Origin: JBKEDG01 sp047973085
GTDB taxonomy: Bacteria > Bacillota_I > Bacilli_A > JBKEDG01
NCBI GenBank assembly: GCA_047973085.1
Contig: JBKEBI010000077.1
Location: forward strand, 1 to 18,656
DNA: 18,656 bases
Direction: 5' to 3'
The position numbers were made by a program, and so were the translations under genes. The first letter of the stretch is position 1. Every line of letters begins with the position of its first letter. The notes under the pieces were generated by a model. The model saw only the letters and a list, made by a program, of their open reading frames with translations, had not been told where the DNA came from and made no database searches. This document shows positions 14,915-18,656 of this stretch, piece after piece.

Positions 14915-15630
14915 AATTTTTCTCCTTTTTTGTTTTCTTTCGAAATACATAAGTCATACATTTGCTCTTTACTCATCATACGATACTCTCCTATCGGTAG
15001 AGTTCCTAGTTGTAGATTTCCAATTTGCAAACGCTTTAAATATATAACTTCATTTTGAAGTGATATAAACATTTTCTTTACCTGATGAAACTTTCCTTCA
15101 TAAATAGTCAAATAACATTTCTTTTCATCAAATATCTCAAGTTCAGCACTCATGCATTGATAATTATCATTAATTATAATGCCTTCTCTAAATTGATTAA
15201 TATATTCATTTCTAATTTTTTCTTTTAAATGAACTTCATAAACTTTCCCTACTTTATTAGTAGGAGAAATTACCATGTGAGTAAACTTCCCATCATTAGT
15301 AATAATAACTAACCCTTCTGTATCAATATCAAGCCTTCCTACAATGTGAAAGTCTTTGACAAAATCTTCTGGTAAGTAATCAAAGACCGTTTGATGTATA
15401 TTATCACTATTTGCGCAAACACAATTACTAGGTTTATGAAAAATAATGTATTCAAACTCATTGTAAGTCCATGAAGTATTTTCAATTGTAATTATATCAT
15501 TTTCATTAATTTTATAATCGCTTTTTTTTATAATTTGATTGTTTACCAAAACTTTCTTACTACCAATAAGTTTTTTTACATCTTTTCTACTTCCATAGTT
15601 TCTTCTCGCTAATAATTTATCTAGACGCAC
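14911..15630 (-). CDS. RsuA/RluB-family 16S rRNA pseudouridine synthase
   Basis: A 239-residue enzyme that changes a uridine in rRNA to pseudouridine; the RsuA type targets U516 of 16S rRNA (E. coli numbering), the close RluB/E types target 23S rRNA. Seen: an N-terminal S4 RNA-binding domain (about 1-50, MRLDKLLARRNYGSRKDVKKLI, read in pieces; VLVNNQ), HKPSNCVCA at 65-73, the catalytic motif VGRLDIDTEG with D101, then a C-terminal EGKFHQVKKMF, the RsuA-family E-G-x-x-H-Q-V-x-R-M motif with Lys for Arg. Size and the short C-terminus favour RsuA over RluB. It overlaps the flippase gene by 14 nt and the S-component by 4 (ATGA). Ends in TGA, which shows that TGA is a stop in this organism. The same flippase-rsuA neighbourhood occurs in Bacillus (ytgP-ytzG). 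Confidence 0.85.
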   Translation of the reverse strand: MRLDKLLARRNYGSRKDVKKLIGSKKVLVNNQIIKKSDYKINENDIITIENTSWTYNEFEYIIFHKPSNCVCANSDNIHQTVFDYLPEDFVKDFHIVGRLDIDTEGLVIITNDGKFTHMVISPTNKVGKVYEVHLKEKIRNEYINQFREGIIINDNYQCMSAELEIFDEKKCYLTIYEGKFHQVKKMFISLQNEVIYLKRLQIGNLQLGTLPIGEYRMMSKEQMYDLCISKENKKGEKL

Positions 15631-17263
15631 GACGTTTTACCACCATAAATAATTCTTTAAAACTATTTCCACTAATATATTTTAAATAATTCATTTTTTG
15701 AGCGCTAAATAGGAATAAAATTAATGAAACAAGCCCAGCAACACAAAGCACAATAATATTGATAATGTATGTACTAAGCCCATTTGAAGAAGAATTAACT
15801 GATGGTAGTAAAGTTGCTAATATATATACAAATCCAACCAATAAAATAGAGGATAAAATAATTTTATTGCTAACTCTAATAAGTTTAGGAGTATTAATTA
15901 AATCATTTTTTATACAATATCCAAGCACAATTGCTAAAGAAACTATATAACCTACAAAAGATGCAGCAGCAAATACTTGAGCTGGTTCAATATTTAACAT
16001 ATTAAATAAATATCCAAATATATAAGTAAATATAATTTTTGTAAGCATTCCTGCAACAAATGAAATAACAACAGGAGCTACTTTATTAATTGTTAAAAGT
16101 GTAACTCCAACTACATTGAATGTAGCATAGAAAATTGATGAAATAATTGATAGTGCAAAGATTTTACCACCTAATTTTAAACTTCCTCCAAAGAAGAATA
16201 CATAATATGTTTCATTATTAAATATTGCAACAAATAATGATACAAAGCTAATTACAAAAAATGCAAGCAGAAACACTTGAGTAATCCTTTTTTTAAGTTC
16301 CTCATGCTTTCCAGCAGCATGCAATGCACTAAATGATGGAATCATACTAAGCGTAAAACCATTGGCTATAGTTAATGTCAAAATTACAAGTTTCTGCATT
16401 TGTACTGTATAAATACTAATTGTTTCTTTAATATAAAATTCGCTAACATTCATCATGCCTAAAATACGATTTATTGTAATACTATCTATATATTCAAATA
16501 GTCCTTTATAAGTAGATAGCACAATGAAAGGAATTGAAACTGCTGCAACCATTGTAATAATTTTTTTGAAATTAATTACGTAATCTTTTTGACTATAATT
16601 TCTTCTTGCGAATCCAAAATACTTTTTAAATCCAGGAAGTAATACTATATATCCAGCAAATGCTGAAAAAAACGAGGCGATTGTTGCAATGTAAATTGCA
16701 TACATATCATCAATTTTTAAAACTTTTGTTACAATTAGTAATCCGCCTACAATAATAATAATACGAATAACTTGCTCCACTACAATACTAATAGAACTCG
16801 GCAACATGTCTTCATATCCTTGAGTATATCCACGACTTATTGCTAAGGCAGGAATCACTAATAGTGAAGGTGCAAGTATTTTTAGTGTTAATGCGACTTC
16901 CTCTGGGTCATAAACTTTTACTTGCATGAAGTTTACAACTAAATCTGTACCAAAGAATAGGAGTACAAATATTGCAGCGCCTAGAATACTGATTAAAATA
17001 ACTGAGTACTTGAAGGTTCTATTTACCATAGTAAAATTATTTTCAGTTCGGTATTTAGCAACAATCTTACTCACCCCTATTGGGAATCCCACTAGTGTAA
17101 CTTGAATAAAAAAAGCGTACTGTACATAACTAATTCCATATATTCCCATAGCTTCTGTGCTAAGTAATGCATTCATTGGAATTACATATAATATTCCTAG
17201 GGCTTTTGTAATGAGTAGGCCAATTGTGGCTACTTTTGCACCCTTAATTAATTTATTTTCCAT
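15617..17263 (-). CDS. YtgP/SpoVB-type MOP flippase (MurJ role)
   Basis: A 548-residue membrane protein of the MOP superfamily with about fourteen hydrophobic helices, of the YtgP group that carries lipid II across the membrane for peptidoglycan (MurJ of Bacillus). Seen: LIKGAKVATIGLLITKALGILYVIP at the start (in pieces: the K-G-A/L..S.I...LG-x-x-Y-x-x-P motif), GIPMGVSK-like VGFPIGVSKIVAKY, SRGYTQGYEDMLPSSIS, VVEQVIRIIII, and GIMFTLSMIPSFSALHA-like TLSMIPSFSALHAAG. Length and motifs match YtgP rather than the teichoic or O-antigen Wzx group. Good SD GGAGGG 6 nt before ATG and an extended -10 promoter just upstream, so it heads the seven-gene operon. Its presence points to a walled cell. The assignment to lipid II transport is by family, not proven here. 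Confidence 0.85.
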   Translation of the reverse strand: MENKLIKGAKVATIGLLITKALGILYVIPMNALLSTEAMGIYGISYVQYAFFIQVTLVGFPIGVSKIVAKYRTENNFTMVNRTFKYSVILISILGAAIFVLLFFGTDLVVNFMQVKVYDPEEVALTLKILAPSLLVIPALAISRGYTQGYEDMLPSSISIVVEQVIRIIIIVGGLLIVTKVLKIDDMYAIYIATIASFFSAFAGYIVLLPGFKKYFGFARRNYSQKDYVINFKKIITMVAAVSIPFIVLSTYKGLFEYIDSITINRILGMMNVSEFYIKETISIYTVQMQKLVILTLTIANGFTLSMIPSFSALHAAGKHEELKKRITQVFLLAFFVISFVSLFVAIFNNETYYVFFFGGSLKLGGKIFALSIISSIFYATFNVVGVTLLTINKVAPVVISFVAGMLTKIIFTYIFGYLFNMLNIEPAQVFAAASFVGYIVSLAIVLGYCIKNDLINTPKLIRVSNKIILSSILLVGFVYILATLLPSVNSSSNGLSTYIINIIVLCVAGLVSLILFLFSAQKMNYLKYISGNSFKELFMVVKRRASR

Positions 17264-17283
17264 AATTGCCCTCCAACACTAAT

Positions 17284-17292
17284 ATTCTATCA
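17284..17292 (-). promoter_or_regulatory. Probable extended -10 promoter of the flippase operon
   Basis: On the minus strand TGATAGAAT: TG one base before the -10 TAGAAT (17284-17289). A TTTTAA about 17 bp upstream could serve as a weak -35. The predicted start near 17277 would give a leader of only about 13 nt including the SD. The 136-nt gap up to the aro operon holds nothing else visible. Confidence 0.5.
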
Positions 17293-17351
17293 TATTTTAG
17301 GCTATTTTAAAAGATTTTAGTTGTTGTTAAATAGTTAGATTTAAGTTTATA

Positions 17352-17380
17352 TTAATAATACTTATTTAATGTAGTATAAT
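17352..17380 (+). promoter_or_regulatory. Probable promoter of the aro operon
   Basis: TATAAT at 17375-17380, a perfect -10, with the weak -35 TTAATA at 17352-17357, 17 bp apart. Start near 17387, leaving only about 13 nt before the ATG, so no riboswitch or T-box can fit in the leader. Confidence 0.55.
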
Positions 17381-17399
17381 AGTAAAAGAAGGTGATTAA

Positions 17400-18146
17400 A
17401 TGATAAAAATTAAAAACTTAGAAATTAAAAGAGGAAGCTTTATCTTAATAGCTGGTCCATGTTCTGTTGAATCAAGAAAACAAATATTTGATATTGCTAA
17501 AAACATTGGTAATGAAATAGATGTTTTTAGAGGAGGTGCTTTTAAACCAAGAACTTCTCCTACTTCATTTCAAGGCCTTGAAAAAGAAGGAATTGATTTA
17601 TTAGTTGAAGTAAAAAAACAGTTTGAAATTCCTATTATTTCAGAATTGATGAACATAGAAGATTTAAAATATTTTAATGATGTTGATATAATTCAAATAG
17701 GTGCGAGAAATATGCAAAACTATCCTCTGCTTAGAGCGGTTGGAAAAATCAATAAACCAATACTTTTGAAGCGAGGAATAGGGAATACAATAGATGAATT
17801 AATTAAAGCTAGTGAATATATTAGTAGTGAAGGAAATGAGCAGATTATTTTATGCGAGCGTGGAATTAGAACTTTTGAAAACTCTACGAGATTTACATTA
17901 GATTTAAGTGCAATTCCAGTTATTAAAACTCTTTGTGATTATCCTGTGTTTGTGGATCCATCTCATGCAGCAGGAAGAAAAGATTTAGTAATTCCTCTTA
18001 GCAAAGCTGCAAAAGCGGTGGGTGCAGATGGTTTAATTATTGAAGTACATAATGATCCTGCTAATGCATTAAGTGATAATTTACAACAACTTGATTACAG
18101 TTTATTTAAAGAATTAATTTCAGAATTAGAGAAGGTGATTAGATGA
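17400..18146 (+). CDS. aroF: 3-deoxy-7-phosphoheptulonate (DAHP) synthase, type I-beta
   Basis: A 248-residue TIM-barrel enzyme joining phosphoenolpyruvate and erythrose 4-phosphate, the first step of the shikimate pathway. Seen: IAGPCSVES at 17-25 with the metal ligand C21, GGAFKPRTSPTSFQG (PEP and E4P site), QIGARNMQNYPLL, ILLKRGIG, LCERGIRTFE, VDPSHAAGRKDL with the metal-binding His, and IIEVHNDPANALSD. It has neither the N-terminal ferredoxin-like (ACT) extension nor a fused chorismate mutase, so by itself it should be the unregulated core form of the I-beta group; the KDO8P synthase relative is excluded by GIRTFE and KPRTSP. SD AAGAAGGTG before ATG. It overlaps the chorismate mutase by 4 nt (ATGA), which suggests a non-fused pair that could regulate each other. 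Genome annotators use aroF, aroG or aroA(G) for this gene. Confidence 0.93.
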   Translation: MIKIKNLEIKRGSFILIAGPCSVESRKQIFDIAKNIGNEIDVFRGGAFKPRTSPTSFQGLEKEGIDLLVEVKKQFEIPIISELMNIEDLKYFNDVDIIQIGARNMQNYPLLRAVGKINKPILLKRGIGNTIDELIKASEYISSEGNEQIILCERGIRTFENSTRFTLDLSAIPVIKTLCDYPVFVDPSHAAGRKDLVIPLSKAAKAVGADGLIIEVHNDPANALSDNLQQLDYSLFKELISELEKVIR

Positions 18147-18394
18147 AAGACTTAGAAAAAATTAGGTCACAAATTGATTGGATTGATAGAGACATTATGG
18201 CAGGTCTTGATAAACGCTTCGAACTTGTAGAAAGAATTAGGGAAATAAAGATTCAAAATGGGATGAGTATTCTTGATAAATCAAGAGAAGATATAATTCA
18301 TCATTATATTGAATTAAGTACAAAATATGAAAATGAAATAAAGGCAATATATGAAGAAATTATGAAGCAATCTAGGAACTTACAAGATGAATAA
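18143..18394 (+). CDS. aroQ: Chorismate mutase, stand-alone AroQ type
   Basis: An 83-residue all-helical enzyme turning chorismate into prephenate for Phe and Tyr. Seen: the residues of the AroQ active site in the spacing of the E. coli P-protein domain: R8, R25, K36, D45, R48, E49 (ILDKSRED), then S77 and Q81 near the end (E. coli R11, R28, K39, D48, R51, E52, S84, Q88). The offset is constant at 3 for the first six and 7 for the last two, so one loop is four residues shorter. Length fits a bare AroQ domain working as a dimer; no dehydratase or DAHP synthase part is attached. GTG-rich SD GAAGGTG lies in the end of the DAHP synthase gene, overlapping by ATGA. Its stop overlaps aroE by 8 nt. 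Confidence 0.92.
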   Translation: MKDLEKIRSQIDWIDRDIMAGLDKRFELVERIREIKIQNGMSILDKSREDIIHHYIELSTKYENEIKAIYEEIMKQSRNLQDE

Positions 18395-18656
18395 ATACGG
18401 TCTTATCGGTAAAAAATTAGAATACTCTTTTTCTAAAATTATTCATGAATATTTGATTGAAGAATTTAATATAGATGCAAGCTATAATTTAATTGAGACA
18501 GATAATCTAGATTTATCACTTATAAACAGCTACAAAGGGCTTAATATAACAACACCATATAAGCAGGATATTGTTAAATATATTAATGATAATTCTGGAA
18601 TTGGTGTTTGTAATGTTGTTTATAAAAGTCAAGGATATAACGTTGATATTGATGGT
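18387..18656 (+). CDS. aroE: Shikimate dehydrogenase, N-terminal part (cut by window end)
   Basis: The first 90 codons of shikimate dehydrogenase, which reduces 3-dehydroshikimate with NADPH. The start ATG lies 8 nt inside the chorismate mutase gene (ATGAATAA). Seen: MNKYGLIGKKLEYSFSKIIH (family GKPLxHSLSPxIHN; the usual Ser-x-Ser that holds the shikimate carboxylate is S-F-S), GLNITTPYKQDIVKY with the catalytic Lys (family N-V-T-x-P-x-K), IGVCNVV (I-G-A-x-N-T), and at the very end YNVDIDG, matching N-T-D-x-x-G with the catalytic Asp. The C-terminal NADP-binding domain is outside the window. The core motifs are present but drifted, more than in other genes here. It continues the aro operon. 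Confidence 0.88.
   Translation, partial: MNKYGLIGKKLEYSFSKIIHEYLIEEFNIDASYNLIETDNLDLSLINSYKGLNITTPYKQDIVKYINDNSGIGVCNVVYKSQGYNVDIDG

Noticed and set aside
14565..15047. Open frame of 160 codons on the plus strand across the ECF and rsuA-type genes
   Set aside because: It runs antisense to two well-recognised genes, has no SD, and reads as low-complexity sequence without family resemblance.

Overview
The window is about 30% GC by eye, uses AGA for arginine, TGG for Trp, and both TAA and TGA as real stops, so the genetic code is the standard bacterial one. Lipobox signals, an AGGAGG-type Shine-Dalgarno before most genes, a YtgP/MurJ-type lipid II flippase, an ECF vitamin transporter S-component and a lactic-type water-forming NADH oxidase together suggest a low-GC, walled, Gram-positive-type bacterium (Bacillota or a deep relative of the Mollicutes, such as the Erysipelotrichia or Izemoplasma/Haloplasma side). 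No tRNA, rRNA, CRISPR array, transposase or phage gene was seen.

Layout. (1) 1-4969, plus strand: a compact operon of an HdrB-like (CCG-domain) Fe-S protein, three consecutive rhodanese-domain lipoproteins (one two-domain, two three-domain paralogues that are clearly a tandem duplication) and a small five-helix membrane protein. This is the most unusual part of the window and looks like an extracytoplasmic sulfur-transfer module tied to an intracellular thiol/disulfide or electron-carrier protein; that role is inference. (2) 4970-5191: two strong hairpins, and upstream of them a further structured stretch that could be a small RNA. (3) 5192-6541, minus: NADH oxidase (nox) with its own promoter, divergent from (4) 6689-7595, plus: promoter, leader, rpsB and terminator. 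rpsB carries an in-frame TAA exactly where other S2 proteins have a conserved Glu, and it is not followed by tsf. (5) 7613-10598, plus: a MATE efflux protein overlapping an ABC-F ATPase whose second ATP site has lost nearly all its motifs. (6) 10600-10640: a bidirectional terminator. (7) 17263 down to 10640, minus: a tightly packed seven-gene operon, ytgP/murJ-like flippase, rsuA-type pseudouridine synthase, ECF S-component, coaX, trmB, M42 aminopeptidase and a lipoprotein with a weak parvulin resemblance. (8) 17375-18656, plus: start of an aromatic-amino-acid operon, DAHP synthase, stand-alone chorismate mutase and the first 90 codons of shikimate dehydrogenase, cut by the window edge.

How parts fit together: the ECF S-component and CoaX overlap by 8 nt, which suggests pantothenate uptake coupled to its phosphorylation. 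The three aro genes overlap by 4 and 8 nt and feed the chorismate pathway. The rhodanese operon and nox are convergent and separated by a double terminator, so they are separate transcription units.
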